Source: Methanobrevibacter millerae
GTDB taxonomy: Archaea; Methanobacteriota; Methanobacteria; Methanobacteriales; Methanobacteriaceae
Direction of reading: 5' to 3'
Assembly (NCBI RefSeq): GCF_001477655.1
Contig: NZ_CP011266.1
Coordinates: 2,340,001 to 2,404,000, forward strand
DNA length: 64,000 nucleotides
The position numbers and the translations under genes were made by a program. The notes beneath the pieces were generated by a model. It ran no database searches. It was given only the letters and a program-made list of their open reading frames with translations, and was not told the DNA's origin. This document shows positions 36,400 through 46,411 of this stretch, one piece after another (position 1 is the stretch's first letter; the number at the start of each line of letters is the position of its first letter).

Positions 36400-37434
36400 A
36401 TGAAAATCGTGTCAATTGTGGGGAGAAAAAATACAGGTAAGACTTCGCTAACGGTGAAAGTTATCGAGGAACTTACAAATAGAGGATATAATGTTGCATC
36501 AGTAAAGCATTCACATCACTCTATAGAAATGGATAAGGAAAATACCGATACTTGGAAACATAAACAAGCAGGAGCAAATTTGGTTGTTGGTGTAGGGTCA
36601 ACCACTTTTTTCAATTCAAGAAATGAACATGACTTGAATAGAATATTATATCTGCTTAAGCACTTTGATGATTTTGACTTTGTAATTATAGAAGGATATA
36701 AAGCATACAACTATCCGAAAATTGCTACTTCAAGTGATGTCGTTGACAAATACACAATCAAACAGGTGGATTCATTTACAATAACCGAAAAGGGAGTGAG
36801 TGAACTTGCTGATTTGATTGAAGAGAAAGGTCATGACATCGTCGACACATTATTTAAAAGAAACTGCGGATATAATGATGGCGAGTCAATAGCCAATGAA
36901 ATCCGCAAAGGAAATATCAAAACTGATGAGTTAGATGATGTTGTCAGTTACCTGTCCATTGACGGCAAAGTAATTGGGCTGAACAGATTCGTAAGTGATT
37001 ATTTCAAACAGGTAAACCTTGGAATCATCAACACATTGAACATTAAAGATTATGGCGTTGAAGACATAGGAAAAATAGAACTGGTAATAAACAATGAAAG
37101 TAAAATAAACAACAACCACCCAAACGGCGAAATTTTCATCAATCAAAAACCCCTGGAAATAAACGGATTTGTAATGGACATCATTTCAAATTCCATTAAA
37201 GGAATGATAAACTCCCTCAAGACAGATGAAGACATTGAAAAGATTACTGTTGAAATTAAAGGCATTGAAAACAGCGAACTTTATAATGCAGATATTGATT
37301 TGAAAATTAATGATAATAACTTGGACATCAATAAATTCACCTGCGGAATCCTTAAAGAAAGCGTTTTTGCTATGATTAGCACATTGAAAGTTGATGAAGA
37401 GATTAATGAAATAAAAATTGATGTGGAAGTATAA
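36400..37434 (+). CDS. mobB: MobB-type molybdopterin-guanine dinucleotide protein with triple C-terminal repeat
   Basis: A 344-residue protein. Residues 1 to about 150 are a MobB P-loop GTPase: [13 protein letters not shown] (Walker A), VKHSHH and FVIIEGYK. MobB helps attach GMP to molybdopterin, the form used by Fwd and Fdh. Residues of about 187-344 are an extra region made of three related units near 187-230, 247-286 and 303-343, each with I(D/N)xxxLxINxF-like start, a helix with (M/I)xxSLK or NTLN, and a xIEKIxVEI-like strand. I do not know this domain. ATG at 36400 follows AAAGGGG; the frame opens at TTG 36382. moaA follows 2 nt after the stop. Confidence 0.85.
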   Translation: MKIVSIVGRKNTGKTSLTVKVIEELTNRGYNVASVKHSHHSIEMDKENTDTWKHKQAGANLVVGVGSTTFFNSRNEHDLNRILYLLKHFDDFDFVIIEGYKAYNYPKIATSSDVVDKYTIKQVDSFTITEKGVSELADLIEEKGHDIVDTLFKRNCGYNDGESIANEIRKGNIKTDELDDVVSYLSIDGKVIGLNRFVSDYFKQVNLGIINTLNIKDYGVEDIGKIELVINNESKINNNHPNGEIFINQKPLEINGFVMDIISNSIKGMINSLKTDEDIEKITVEIKGIENSELYNADIDLKINDNNLDINKFTCGILKESVFAMISTLKVDEEINEIKIDVEV

Positions 37435-37436
37435 TC

Positions 37437-38369
37437 ATGAGCGAAAGAGTAGTAAAAGACAAATATGACAGGCCGATACTTTCACTAAGAATTACATTGA
37501 CAAACAGATGCAATGTCAACTGCATCTACTGCCACCACGACGGCATGAGATCATCCAAAAATGAGATGACACCCGATGAAATTTATAAAATCTGTCAGAT
37601 TGCAAAAAGAATTGGCGTCAGAAAGATTAGGCTTTCAGGTGGAGAGCCACTGATTAGAAAGGATATAGTTGAAATCGTGTCAAAAATCAACAGTATAGGA
37701 TTTAATGACATTTCAATAACGACAAATGGAATATTGCTTGAAAAATATGCAAAAGACCTGAAAGAGGCAGGGCTTGATAGAGTAAACGTAAGTCTTGATA
37801 CATTAAACCCTGAAACCTACGAATTCATAACAAAAAAAGACTATCTTGAAGCTGCCAAAAAAGGAATTTTGAAAAGTGTTGAAGTAGGGCTTTATCCAGT
37901 TAAAATCAATATGGTCATTATGAGAGACATTAACGAGCATGAAATAAAGGATATGTTCAACTTTTGTAAAGACAATAACATGGTTCTTCAATTGATAGAA
38001 CTGATTGAAAGTGAAAACTGTGATGACGATAAATTCTCTGCCGAATACCATTATAAGTTAGATATGGTTGAGGAAAGATTATCTGATATAGCTGACGAAG
38101 TAAGAGAACGTGAATTTATGCAGGGTCGTCGTAAATATTACATTAACGGTGGAGAAATCGAGGTAGTTAAGCCTGTAGATAACTCTAAATTTTGTGCAAA
38201 TTGCACCAGATTAAGAGTAACTCCTGATGGAAAAATTAAACCTTGCCTGCTTAGAAACGACAATCTTGTCGATATTATCACAGACATCAGAAACAATGAA
38301 AGTGATGAAAAATTAGAAGAAATCTTTTTGAAAGGTATAGACAAACGTGAACCTTTCAATACTGATTAA
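37437..38369 (+). CDS. moaA: GTP 3',8-cyclase MoaA
   Basis: A 310-residue radical SAM enzyme for the first step of molybdopterin synthesis. The N-terminal cluster motif is CNVNCIYC (CxxxCxxC). [15 protein letters not shown] matches the S-adenosylmethionine site. [21 protein letters not shown] carries the C-terminal second cluster. The usual C-terminal GG dipeptide is not present; it ends in REPFNTD as some archaeal forms do. It is cotranscribed with mobB, and its stop overlaps the convergent acyltransferase gene. Confidence 0.94.
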   Translation: MSERVVKDKYDRPILSLRITLTNRCNVNCIYCHHDGMRSSKNEMTPDEIYKICQIAKRIGVRKIRLSGGEPLIRKDIVEIVSKINSIGFNDISITTNGILLEKYAKDLKEAGLDRVNVSLDTLNPETYEFITKKDYLEAAKKGILKSVEVGLYPVKINMVIMRDINEHEIKDMFNFCKDNNMVLQLIELIESENCDDDKFSAEYHYKLDMVEERLSDIADEVREREFMQGRRKYYINGGEIEVVKPVDNSKFCANCTRLRVTPDGKIKPCLLRNDNLVDIITDIRNNESDEKLEEIFLKGIDKREPFNTD

Positions 38370-39433
38370 GTAACAAACTCTTTCATATGTGGTATCTTTT
38401 CCAATATTGCAATTATACTCCATGATATGAATAAAGTAAGAACAAACAGGAGTAAAGACCATAATTTGAAACGACCGTTAAATGAAGCGTAAATAACGCC
38501 ATTAACCAAATATAAAACAATTAAATGGAAAAGATAAATACCATAACTACATTTTGCAAGAGAATGAACACAATTAATTAAAATATTTTTTAATTTATGA
38601 AATTTAAAAAAATGCAAATTTAATTTATGAAAATTTTTAAAAAGAATAAAAATCCCAATAGATTCCACAGCAGGAAAGATTGAATATCTATTCCATTCAA
38701 CAATAACTTGAGAATTTGAATAAATAAAACTAAATAACATCGAAAGTGAAACTGATAAAAATATGCAACATAAAGCAAAATAAGGATTATTTAAAATTTT
38801 TCTATTAGTGATTCTTAAATAATATCCAGCAATAACAAAACCAATAGGGCTTGAGAGATAAATTAAATAATTAGGTAATTTATGCAAAGGATCGAAAAAT
38901 AAAAATGAAGATAATATCCAAATAATCATAAAATATTCCAATTCATTTTGAGAAGCATTTAATACAAATAAATTATAAATAGGAATAGTCAAATAAACAC
39001 CTAAAATCATCCAGAAATACCAATAATGAGTAAATATACCTTGGGACGTGAAAATAAAATTAATTATTTCAGTGAAACTATTAAATGGAGGTATATTAAA
39101 ATACAAGAACTTATAACAACCTAAAAATAATATTAAAGAAACAACAGTCCAAAATATAAACGGTTTAATGATTCTTGGAATTTTTTTAATTAAGAAAGAC
39201 TTGATATTCCATTTCCGAGATAATAATAAAGCACCCGTCAACATTAAAAATAAATCAACACCACATTTAAAAAAATTTATATCAAAATTGTATATCCACC
39301 AATTTAAAGATGGACCTAAATCAAATTGTGGAATAATAGATACGCAAGTAAAAGCAGAAACATGAATTACTAAAACAGATATTATAGCAAAAGACCGGAT
39401 AAAATCAAAATAAACAATACGGTTATTATTCAT
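38366..39433 (-). CDS. Acyltransferase 3-family membrane protein
   Basis: A 355-residue integral membrane protein with about ten helices. The N-terminus ([25 protein letters not shown]) holds the family motif: RSFAI followed by a membrane helix with an essential histidine (VIHVSAF). It would acylate sugars or other surface carbohydrate, but donors and acceptors are unknown. ATG at 39433 is chosen over TTG at 39445. The gene is AT-richer than its neighbours (Phe, Ile and Asn-rich) and stands alone between moaA, which it overlaps by 4 nt, and fdhB, with no related gene near; this suggests a recent insertion. Confidence 0.82.
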   Translation of the reverse strand: MNNNRIVYFDFIRSFAIISVLVIHVSAFTCVSIIPQFDLGPSLNWWIYNFDINFFKCGVDLFLMLTGALLLSRKWNIKSFLIKKIPRIIKPFIFWTVVSLILFLGCYKFLYFNIPPFNSFTEIINFIFTSQGIFTHYWYFWMILGVYLTIPIYNLFVLNASQNELEYFMIIWILSSFLFFDPLHKLPNYLIYLSSPIGFVIAGYYLRITNRKILNNPYFALCCIFLSVSLSMLFSFIYSNSQVIVEWNRYSIFPAVESIGIFILFKNFHKLNLHFFKFHKLKNILINCVHSLAKCSYGIYLFHLIVLYLVNGVIYASFNGRFKLWSLLLFVLTLFISWSIIAILEKIPHMKEFVT

Positions 39434-39481
39434 AATTCTCAACAATTATTTTTAAAATTTAAAAAAAATAAGAAAAAATAA

Positions 39482-39500
39482 ATAAAGCAAAATGCTTTAT
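39482..39500 (-). terminator. Terminator of the fdhCAB operon
   Basis: Perfect arms ATAAAGCA/TGCTTTAT with a 3-nt loop start one base after the fdhB stop, followed leftward by TTATTTTTTCTTATTTTTTTT. Confidence 0.8.
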
Positions 39501-40709
39501 CTATAATTTTTTAGCTTTTGAGATGTGTTCAGTGAATGGGATTCTGTCGTCAGTGTCGAATCCAGGGATGTATCCGTAAACTTCTCTTACTTTGTTGTTT
39601 ACAGTACTCCATACTTTGGATACAGGAATTTCACAAGGACAGACATCACTACATTGACCACAGTTGGTACATGCATCAACCATGTGAACCATACGGGTTA
39701 AGTGGAAGAATGGTGCTGCAGGAGTGTATCCACCAGGTACCCATTCAGGACCTTCAGCTTCAAGACAACAGTCTTCACAGAAACATAAAGGACATGCTTC
39801 ACGGCAACCGTAACATTTCATACATTTGGAGAATTCTTCATCATATTTGTGGAATACATCAATGATGTCTCCAGTGGTGTCAGCAAAGTCAACTTCTTTT
39901 TTAGCGTTGGAAGCTTTGAGCATGAAGTTGTTGATGTTTTCTCTGATTTTGATACCTTTTTCGATTGGTTCAGCAACTTCAATTAAACCTGCGTCAATAA
40001 CATCAGCTAAGATTTCAGAACCTTTGTCGGTGAATACTTCTACGAAAGTAGCTTTACCAGCTAATTCACCAATAACTCCCCAGTTACCTAATGCTAAGTC
40101 AGCATTGGATGGGATTTTTAAGCTACATCTTTGACAGTTTTCTCTTCTACCCATGCCGTCTTCTTCTAAGTCTTCGATACCGAATCCTTTTTCTTCTCCG
40201 TCAGCAGTTTCCATGATGAGTTTACCTTTAGAGATTTCTTCTTTAACAACATCTTTAGGATCTAATTCGTAAACTTCTTTGATCATGTTCATGGTTGGTA
40301 CAGGTGGTAAGGTACCTCCACAGTTTACACCAATCATGATGATGTTATCTCCGATGATTTTTCCTCTTTTGATTAATTCTCTGATGGTCATTGCATCACA
40401 TGGTTTACATGATACTGCAATTTTCATGTCTCTGCATCCGTCTAAGTATTTGTAAACGAATTTTGCTAAGTTTAAAGTACCACAGTGAATGGAACCAGCG
40501 GTTTTGAGAATGTCTTCAGGTTCGGTTACTAAACATGGTACTGCGTCATATAAATCATGACCTTCTTCTACTCCAACAACTGCATCGACTGTTCCGCTTT
40601 CTAATAAGTGTTTCATGATGGTAGTTACAACTCCACCATATTCTCCTTTAGCTTTGATGTCGTCGTTAGCAGAGTAAGCATAGTACATTTTTTCAATATT
40701 AGCGCTCAT
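39501..40709 (-). CDS. fdhB: Formate dehydrogenase beta subunit (F420-reducing)
   Basis: A 402-residue FrhB/FdhB-family flavoprotein that passes electrons from the FdhA cluster chain to coenzyme F420. The FAD/F420 part occupies residues 1 to about 260. The C-terminal part holds cysteine groups [14 protein letters not shown] with FCEDCC, and [12 protein letters not shown], for [4Fe-4S] clusters. It lies 17 nt after fdhA and ends the operon. Confidence 0.94.
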   Translation of the reverse strand: MSANIEKMYYAYSANDDIKAKGEYGGVVTTIMKHLLESGTVDAVVGVEEGHDLYDAVPCLVTEPEDILKTAGSIHCGTLNLAKFVYKYLDGCRDMKIAVSCKPCDAMTIRELIKRGKIIGDNIIMIGVNCGGTLPPVPTMNMIKEVYELDPKDVVKEEISKGKLIMETADGEEKGFGIEDLEEDGMGRRENCQRCSLKIPSNADLALGNWGVIGELAGKATFVEVFTDKGSEILADVIDAGLIEVAEPIEKGIKIRENINNFMLKASNAKKEVDFADTTGDIIDVFHKYDEEFSKCMKCYGCREACPLCFCEDCCLEAEGPEWVPGGYTPAAPFFHLTRMVHMVDACTNCGQCSDVCPCEIPVSKVWSTVNNKVREVYGYIPGFDTDDRIPFTEHISKAKKL

Positions 40710-40726
40710 TTAAATCTACTCCCCAT

Positions 40727-42892
40727 TTATTTTCCTACTTGTACAGTGGTAGTTGATATATCTTCAGCTTTTACTTCAGTATCAGTACCATATTTGTAGA
40801 GTTCGTTTTTAATTTCGACTTTTTCATCGAATTTTTCAACTTCAATAGCACAAGCTTTTAATTCAACCATTTTAGATTTAGGGTCGAAAGAATCAGAGTT
40901 AGTTAATACGTTTGCAGCACATTCAGCGAAGTGCATAGGAATGTTTACAATACCTTCTCTGATATCATCAGTTACACGTGCAGGAATAGCAATTTCTCCT
41001 CTTCTTGAGAATGCTCTTACAACTTCACCGTTGATGATTCCTCTTTCTTCTGCATCTTTAGTGTTGATTTCGATGAATCCAGTTTTAACTTCGTTAGATA
41101 AGGTTTCACATCTTCTGGTCATTGCAGCGTGATAGTGGAACAATACTCTAGTGGTAGTTAATAATAATGGATATTCTTCATCTACAGTTTCAACTGGTCC
41201 TTTGTGTTCTAATGCTTGGAAGACACCTAAACCATCAGGGTGTGCAAATTTGTCTTTGTGCATTAATGGTTGACATGGGTCGTCTTCAGATGGGCAAGGC
41301 CAGTGAAGTGCTTCAGGAGTGTCTAATCTTTCACGGTTCATACCAGCCATGATAGGAGCACATTCTCTGATTTCTTCGAAGATTTCTTCAGCAGATTCGT
41401 AGTGGAATAATTCTCTTGGAACACCCATTCTAACTGCGATTTCTTCCATGATTTTCCAGTCTACCCATGCGCCTTCAGGTGGTTCTTGAGCTTTGTGTAA
41501 GCATTGAACTCTTCTTTCACCACTGGTGAATGTACCTTCTTGTTCACCCCAACCTGCTGCAGGTAAAACAACATCAGCACATTGTGCGGTATCAGTTAAG
41601 AAACATTCTTGTACAACTAACATTTCTAAGTTTTCAAGTGCTGCTTTGGTGTGTGCAACATCTGCATCAGATAATACAGGGTCTTCCCCGTGGATGTATA
41701 ATACTTTTAAGTCACCAGCGTGAGCTGCATTCATCATTTCAACTAAAGTTAAACCTGGTTTGGTAGGTAAGTTAACTTCATATCCGTATCCACTGTAGTA
41801 GTCATTGAACCATGCAGTAGTTTCTTCGTCTGCAACTTTTCTGTATCCAACGTAGTCAGAAGGTAATGCACCCATATCACAAGCACCTTGTACGTTGTTT
41901 TGTCCTCTTAATGGGTTTACACCAGTACCTTGTCTACCAATGTTACCGGTTAACATTGCTAAGTTAGCAGTGGACATAACGTTATCTGCACCGTGGGAGT
42001 GTTCAGTAATACCTAATGAGTATACGATAGCCGCTTTGTCAGCAGATGCGTATTCAACAGCTAAGTGTTCAATTACTTCAGGTTTGATACCGGTAATTTC
42101 AGAAGCCATATCTAAATCGTATTTTTGTACGACTTCTTTCATTTCTTCGTAACCTTTGGTTCTGTTTGCAATGAATTCATCATCTTGTAATCCTTTGTCG
42201 ATGATTACTTTAATCATTGCGTTCATTAAAGCTACGTCAGTACCAGTTTCAAATTGTACGTATTCATCTGCGATTTTTGCAGTAGGAGTGAATCTTGGGT
42301 CTAATACAACTAATTTAGCACCGTTTTGTTTAGCTTGGATCATTTTACGACCAAACAATGGGTGTGCTTCCATGTTGTTGGAACCAATACAGAATATGTA
42401 GTCTGCTTCTTTAATACTGTCGAAACCGTTTGTCATAGCACCGGAACCGAATGTAGTAGCTAAACCAGCTACAGTAGGTCCGTGACAAATACGTGCACAG
42501 TGGTCTACGTTTTGAGTACCACAAGCTACTCTTGCTAATTTTTGAGTAATGTAAATGTTTTCGTTAGGTGAACGAGCACATGCGTAGAATCCAACTTTGT
42601 TTGGATCTTCATCTGAAACTTCTTTGAGTTTGTTAGCAACTAAATCTAAAGCTTCATCCCAGGAAGCTTCTCTGAATTCGCCATTTTCTTTTATTAACGG
42701 AGTAGTTAATCTGTCTTCTCTGTTAATAAATTGATATCCAAAGTTACCTTTTGGACATACTTTACCCTCGTTTACAGGGTGTCTTTTGAAAGGTTCTACC
42801 CCAATAATTTTGCCGTCTTTAACTACGAAATTAATACCACAACCGGTACCACAGTATGGGCAAATAGATGGGACATATTTAATCTCAACCAT
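40727..42892 (-). CDS. fdhA: Formate dehydrogenase alpha subunit (catalytic, Cys type)
   Basis: A 721-residue molybdo/tungstopterin oxidoreductase that oxidises formate to CO2. The N-terminal [4Fe-4S] ligands are CPYCGTGC and VCPKG. The metal ligand is Cys136 in ARICHGP, so this is not a selenocysteine enzyme. [14 protein letters not shown] and [13 protein letters not shown] are pterin-binding loops. It forms a complex with FdhB and feeds reduced F420 or, with Hdr, electrons into methanogenesis. A strong hairpin separates it from fdhC. ATG at 42892 follows TTGGAGATTATAAA. Confidence 0.95.
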   Translation of the reverse strand: MVEIKYVPSICPYCGTGCGINFVVKDGKIIGVEPFKRHPVNEGKVCPKGNFGYQFINREDRLTTPLIKENGEFREASWDEALDLVANKLKEVSDEDPNKVGFYACARSPNENIYITQKLARVACGTQNVDHCARICHGPTVAGLATTFGSGAMTNGFDSIKEADYIFCIGSNNMEAHPLFGRKMIQAKQNGAKLVVLDPRFTPTAKIADEYVQFETGTDVALMNAMIKVIIDKGLQDDEFIANRTKGYEEMKEVVQKYDLDMASEITGIKPEVIEHLAVEYASADKAAIVYSLGITEHSHGADNVMSTANLAMLTGNIGRQGTGVNPLRGQNNVQGACDMGALPSDYVGYRKVADEETTAWFNDYYSGYGYEVNLPTKPGLTLVEMMNAAHAGDLKVLYIHGEDPVLSDADVAHTKAALENLEMLVVQECFLTDTAQCADVVLPAAGWGEQEGTFTSGERRVQCLHKAQEPPEGAWVDWKIMEEIAVRMGVPRELFHYESAEEIFEEIRECAPIMAGMNRERLDTPEALHWPCPSEDDPCQPLMHKDKFAHPDGLGVFQALEHKGPVETVDEEYPLLLTTTRVLFHYHAAMTRRCETLSNEVKTGFIEINTKDAEERGIINGEVVRAFSRRGEIAIPARVTDDIREGIVNIPMHFAECAANVLTNSDSFDPKSKMVELKACAIEVEKFDEKVEIKNELYKYGTDTEVKAEDISTTTVQVGK

Positions 42893-42930
42893 TTTATAAT
42901 CTCCAAAATTTTTATATCAAATAAAAAATT

Positions 42931-42956
42931 TTTAAGAAGCAATAATGCTTCTTAAA
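42931..42956 (-). terminator. Hairpin between fdhC and fdhA (attenuator)
   Basis: Perfect 11-bp arms TTTAAGAAGCA/TGCTTCTTAAA with a 4-nt loop are followed leftward by AATTTTTTATTTG. It is inside the operon, so it could stop part of the transcripts after fdhC, or protect the fdhC mRNA end. Confidence 0.7.
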
Positions 42957-42968
42957 TAGTTTTCACAC

Positions 42969-43760
42969 TTATTCTTTGAGATAAGTGTACCAGTATATAC
43001 AAGCTACGAAGATAGCTCCACCAACTATGTTTCCTAAAGTTACAGGAATTAAGTTGTTCATAATCATTGTAGACCAAGTTACGCCTTTTGCACCTAAGAA
43101 CATACCTAAAGGTATGAAGAACATGTTTGCAACACTGTGCTCAAATCCTATGGTAACGAAAGCCATAATTGGGAACCAGATACCTACGATTTTACCGATG
43201 ATATCATCAGATGCGTTAGCTAACCATACAGCTAAACATACTAACCAGTTACAACCGATAGCTCTGATGAATGCTTGATCCCAAGCTAAACCTACTTTTG
43301 CAGTAGCTACAGCAGTTGCTTTAGTTGCAAATGCTGATTCAGCAGGGAAGAGACCGCCCATGTAAGCGAGTACAAATGCAACGAATAATGCACCAACAAA
43401 GTTGAATACCCAACTTAATACCCAGTTTTTAGCGAGACCGCCAACAGAAGCGGAACCGTCTAATACACCGAGGGCCATGAACATTACATTTCCGGTAAAT
43501 AATTCAGATCCTGCGAGAACAACGATAATCAAACCTACAGGGAACACTGCACCGAATACGAATTTTTCTAAACCTACAGGTGCGCCTGCGGCTAACATTC
43601 CTGCACTAGCAATTTCAGCTAGTAATCCTCCGAATGCGATATAAGCTCCTGCTAAAAAGGAGAGTAAAATCACATTTACAATATTTGCTGAGTTTTTAGC
43701 TCCAGCAGTTGCAGATATTGCTTTTGCAGTATCTACTGGACTTTTAAAAGATGAACTCAT
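42969..43760 (-). CDS. fdhC: Formate transporter FdhC (FNT family)
   Basis: A 263-residue membrane protein with six helices of the formate/nitrite transporter family. GGLLAEIAS-like and [13 protein letters not shown] match the first FNT signature, and [14 protein letters not shown] and [15 protein letters not shown] the second, with the pore His in EHSVANM. It imports formate for FdhAB and methanogenesis. It is the first gene of the operon with a 5' region of over 500 bases. Confidence 0.94.
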   Translation of the reverse strand: MSSSFKSPVDTAKAISATAGAKNSANIVNVILLSFLAGAYIAFGGLLAEIASAGMLAAGAPVGLEKFVFGAVFPVGLIIVVLAGSELFTGNVMFMALGVLDGSASVGGLAKNWVLSWVFNFVGALFVAFVLAYMGGLFPAESAFATKATAVATAKVGLAWDQAFIRAIGCNWLVCLAVWLANASDDIIGKIVGIWFPIMAFVTIGFEHSVANMFFIPLGMFLGAKGVTWSTMIMNNLIPVTLGNIVGGAIFVACIYWYTYLKE

Positions 43761-43800
43761 AATCTCAACCTCTTTTTATCCCCTTATAAATTAATTTATA

Positions 43801-43847
43801 CCATAATACATAGAATCTGCCAAACAGATTAATCCATTGTATTATGG
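43801..43847 (-). promoter_or_regulatory. Two-part stem-loop in the fdhC 5' region
   Basis: Outer perfect arms CCATAATACA/TGTATTATGG and inner perfect arms AATCTG/CAGATT with a 5-nt loop, separated by unequal 3- and 7-nt sides. It lies 41 bases before the fdhC ATG. If transcription starts at the upstream TATA it is a leader RNA hairpin; if at the nearer TATA it spans the start site and would be an operator. Confidence 0.55.
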
Positions 43848-43990
43848 TTATTATATATTGCATTCATATAATAAAAAGGCTTTGTCATTCGATGCCAAAA
43901 GAAATATTTAAATAATATTAAATGAAAAAATATAAAGTTAATGATAAATCATGATAGACTCTTTTTCATATCGATGAATTTTTTCTATAT

Positions 43991-44006
43991 TTTAGGAATA
44001 CCTAAA
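43991..44006. promoter_or_regulatory. Palindrome TTTAGG-N4-CCTAAA upstream of fdhC
   Basis: TTTAGG-AATA-CCTAAA; 14 of 16 positions equal those at 36307-36322 upstream of mobB. It is about 230 bases before fdhC, farther than a simple repressor site. Confidence 0.5.
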
Positions 44007-44333
44007 TAAATGGTAATTAGAATTAATAAAAAAGACTTAAATTGAATTAAAAAATAAAATAAAGTAAATAAAAGAAACTAACATTATAAAAAATAATATT
44101 GTTCGAATAAATATGAACAAAATATAATGAAAAATATTACCATATATACTACATTATTTATAAAAAAATTCATAAATATCATTTATTTTTAAATAAAACC
44201 ATAAAAAAGAATATTTAATAAAAAAATAAATGGATTTGTAAAAAAATAAAAAATAAATAAAAATTAATATTATAAAAGTAATAAAACGATTTAACAAACA
44301 TCAAATAAGTATTTCAAGAACTTAGAAAAATAA

Positions 44334-44906
44334 TTAATCATCATCAATTACTTCATAGTATGCTCCATCAGCACAGGATTTGCATACAATTTCACCATCA
44401 ACAATTAAATGATATCCGTCAGCTACTCTATCGCCACAAAGAGAACAGAATTCACTTGTATGTAATTTTCCAGGCATTTGCGATTCATTAAATTTTATTT
44501 TAACTTTTTGTACTTCAAATAATTCTTCGGGAGGTGTGACATTAAACCTTTCAATCATGTCTTCACGAGTTTCTTTTTTCTTATTTTTTCTATTTGCATC
44601 AGCATCAATGATTCTTAAGGCTTCACCTGTATCCATATTATAAAAAGTTGCGGCAAATTTTCCATAATATGCTTGTTTAAGAGAGCGTTTGCCCATCGAA
44701 CATTTAGTAACTGCCTGAACTGCATCCGCCATACATCGATCAATCTCTAAAATAACAATTAAATTTTTATGACGAGTATTTAATTCCATACCCATTAATT
44801 CCAAACCATACATTGCAAGTTTAGTACCAATGGCTATTCCACCACAAATCTCACCATGGAATTCACCAGCAATTTGTAACTGTTCTTCATAATCTTTTTG
44901 ATTCAT
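44334..44906 (-). CDS. FmdE-family protein with C-terminal zinc finger
   Basis: A 190-residue protein. Residues 1 to about 130 match FmdE: FHGEICGGIAIGTKLA (conserved His and Cys), EIDRCMADAVQAVTKCSMGKR and YGKFAATFYN. The C-terminus has CSLCGD and VCKSCADG, a four-cysteine zinc ribbon. FmdE is cotranscribed with molybdenum formylmethanofuran dehydrogenase in some methanogens but is not part of the purified core, and its role is unclear (a metal or pterin handling function is plausible). Here it stands beside fdhD and fdhCAB. ATG at 44906 is preferred to the GTG at 44915. Confidence 0.82.
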   Translation of the reverse strand: MNQKDYEEQLQIAGEFHGEICGGIAIGTKLAMYGLELMGMELNTRHKNLIVILEIDRCMADAVQAVTKCSMGKRSLKQAYYGKFAATFYNMDTGEALRIIDADANRKNKKKETREDMIERFNVTPPEELFEVQKVKIKFNESQMPGKLHTSEFCSLCGDRVADGYHLIVDGEIVCKSCADGAYYEVIDDD

Positions 44907-45011
44907 AAGTATCACACAAAAAATTGATTTTTACTTAATTATATATTTATTATTTAACATTTATTTTATATAGCACATAATCAATATTATAATATAACAG
45001 GAGTTATAATC

Positions 45012-45761
45012 ATGAAAATTGAAGAGATTGATGCAATATCATTTAAGAAGAACAAAGCAAAAGAAGTTAAGGAGAATGTCGTTCAGGATGAAACCATTAC
45101 CTTAACCATTAATAATGACATTAGCCGTAGCTTGTCCGCGATTGAAGATTCCCTAAAAGAATTTGCTGTCGGATATATGTTTAATGAGAATATGGTTGAT
45201 TCATTGGATGCTATAAAAGACATTAAAATAGAAGGAAATCAAATCTATGCTGAAATTGATGATACACTACTTAAAACCAATGAAACCGTTTTATGTTCCG
45301 ATTCTGCAGGAGGCTGGAGAAGCAAAATAAAAACCGTAAAAGAAGTGGAATCTGATTTTCAGGTATCTGTCCATGAACTGATTGATAGGATTGAAGAATT
45401 GAAGAACAATGCTGAAATCTGGCAGGCTACAGGCGGGACACATGTTGCAGGAATTGTATACAAAGACCAGTTTATTGTAAAAGAAGATGTTAGCCGTCAT
45501 GTTGCAGTGGATAAGGTTATTGGATACGGCCTATTGCATGACTTTGACTTGTCAAACTCATATGTGATTTACAGCGGCAGAATGCCTGCAGATATGGTCA
45601 TTAAAATGACACGTGTAGGAGTTCCCATTTTAGCGTCAAATGCTGCACCTGCAAACTCAGGATATAACATTGCAAAAAAAGGAAATGTCACATTAGTAGG
45701 ATTCCTACGTGGTGAAAGGTGTAATGTTTATAATAATCAAAATAGAGTAATTTTCGATTGA
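45012..45761 (+). CDS. fdhD: Formate dehydrogenase accessory sulfurtransferase FdhD
   Basis: A 249-residue FdhD protein: EFAVGYMFNEN, WQATGGTHVAGIVYKD, EDVSRHVAVDKVIGYGLL and RMPADMVIKM are typical. FdhD passes sulfur from a cysteine desulfurase to the Mo/W cofactor of formate dehydrogenase. The usual CxxC is reduced to Cys95-Ser-Asp-Ser98 (VLCSDSAGG). It stands divergent from the FmdE gene and converges with hxlB. ATG at 45012 follows CAGGAGTTATAATC. Confidence 0.92.
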   Translation: MKIEEIDAISFKKNKAKEVKENVVQDETITLTINNDISRSLSAIEDSLKEFAVGYMFNENMVDSLDAIKDIKIEGNQIYAEIDDTLLKTNETVLCSDSAGGWRSKIKTVKEVESDFQVSVHELIDRIEELKNNAEIWQATGGTHVAGIVYKDQFIVKEDVSRHVAVDKVIGYGLLHDFDLSNSYVIYSGRMPADMVIKMTRVGVPILASNAAPANSGYNIAKKGNVTLVGFLRGERCNVYNNQNRVIFD

Positions 45762-45771
45762 AATTACTCTA
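45743..45771. terminator. Bidirectional terminator fdhD/hxlB
   Basis: Perfect 11-bp arms TAGAGTAATTT/AAATTACTCTA with a 7-nt loop span both stop codons. Confidence 0.6.
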
Positions 45772-46357
45772 ATACAGTATGTCTTGCTTTTAAATCACTT
45801 TCAGTTTGATGCATCTTTTCCATTAACTCAGAGACTATAGCATCCAAAAATACAAGGGTGGTTAATTCAAAAGCAGTTCCCAACGGAGTCAAAGAAGTAT
45901 AGTTACCATAAATTTGACGTTTCATATAATTTTCATCATCAACTTCTTTTTTAGTCCTACCTTTAACCAGAAGACAGCAGTCAGCCAATTGACCTAAAGT
46001 TGATTCAGTGTATGATGTAACTGCTAAAACTTTTGAACCTCTTTTTTTAGCAATAGTTGCAGCAGAAACAATAGTATTTGTTTCACCAGATCCAGATATT
46101 GCTACAATACAATCATCCTCATAAATAGCTGGTGAAATAGTTTCTCCAACAACATATGCGCTTACTCCCAAATGCATTAATCTCATTGCAAATGCTTTAG
46201 CGGCAAGCCCAGACCTTCCAGCACCAGTTACAAAAACATTTTTTGATTCTATGATAATATTTTCAAATTTATCCAGTTCTTCTTCATCCAAAAATTCTTC
46301 AGCACTGACAATGTTTCCTATAATCGCTTTAATTGAACTTTTCATTAATTCCATCAT
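45764..46357 (-). CDS. hxlB: 6-phospho-3-hexuloisomerase
   Basis: A 197-residue SIS-domain isomerase. FVTGAGRSGLAAKAFAMRLMHLG and AISGSGETNTIVSAATIAKKRGSKV are the two phosphosugar-binding loops. It interconverts hexulose 6-phosphate and fructose 6-phosphate. With hexulose phosphate synthase (elsewhere) it supplies ribulose 5-phosphate in methanogens without an oxidative pentose phosphate path. It stands alone and diverges from the ModE-like gene. Confidence 0.9.
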   Translation of the reverse strand: MMELMKSSIKAIIGNIVSAEEFLDEEELDKFENIIIESKNVFVTGAGRSGLAAKAFAMRLMHLGVSAYVVGETISPAIYEDDCIVAISGSGETNTIVSAATIAKKRGSKVLAVTSYTESTLGQLADCCLLVKGRTKKEVDDENYMKRQIYGNYTSLTPLGTAFELTTLVFLDAIVSELMEKMHQTESDLKARHTVLE

Positions 46358-46411
46358 ATCATTCCTAAAAACACTAGATTAAATATATGAAAATACTTTA
46401 ATATATAATTA

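Larger units (their letters stand above)
43761..44333. other. Long non-coding region upstream of fdhC
   Basis: 573 bases without a gene, bounded by fdhC and the FmdE-family gene; both are leftward. It holds the fdhCAB promoter, with candidate leftward TATA boxes near 43852-43859 and 43907-43917, a stem-loop and a palindrome listed separately. The segment 44007-44333 is extremely AT-rich and featureless. Confidence 0.6.

Noticed and set aside
42480-42500. Selenocysteine in FdhA or FwdB
   Set aside because: The metal-ligand codons are Cys (RICHGP in FdhA, TICHGPS in FwdB) and no in-frame TGA or downstream SECIS-like structure was noticed.
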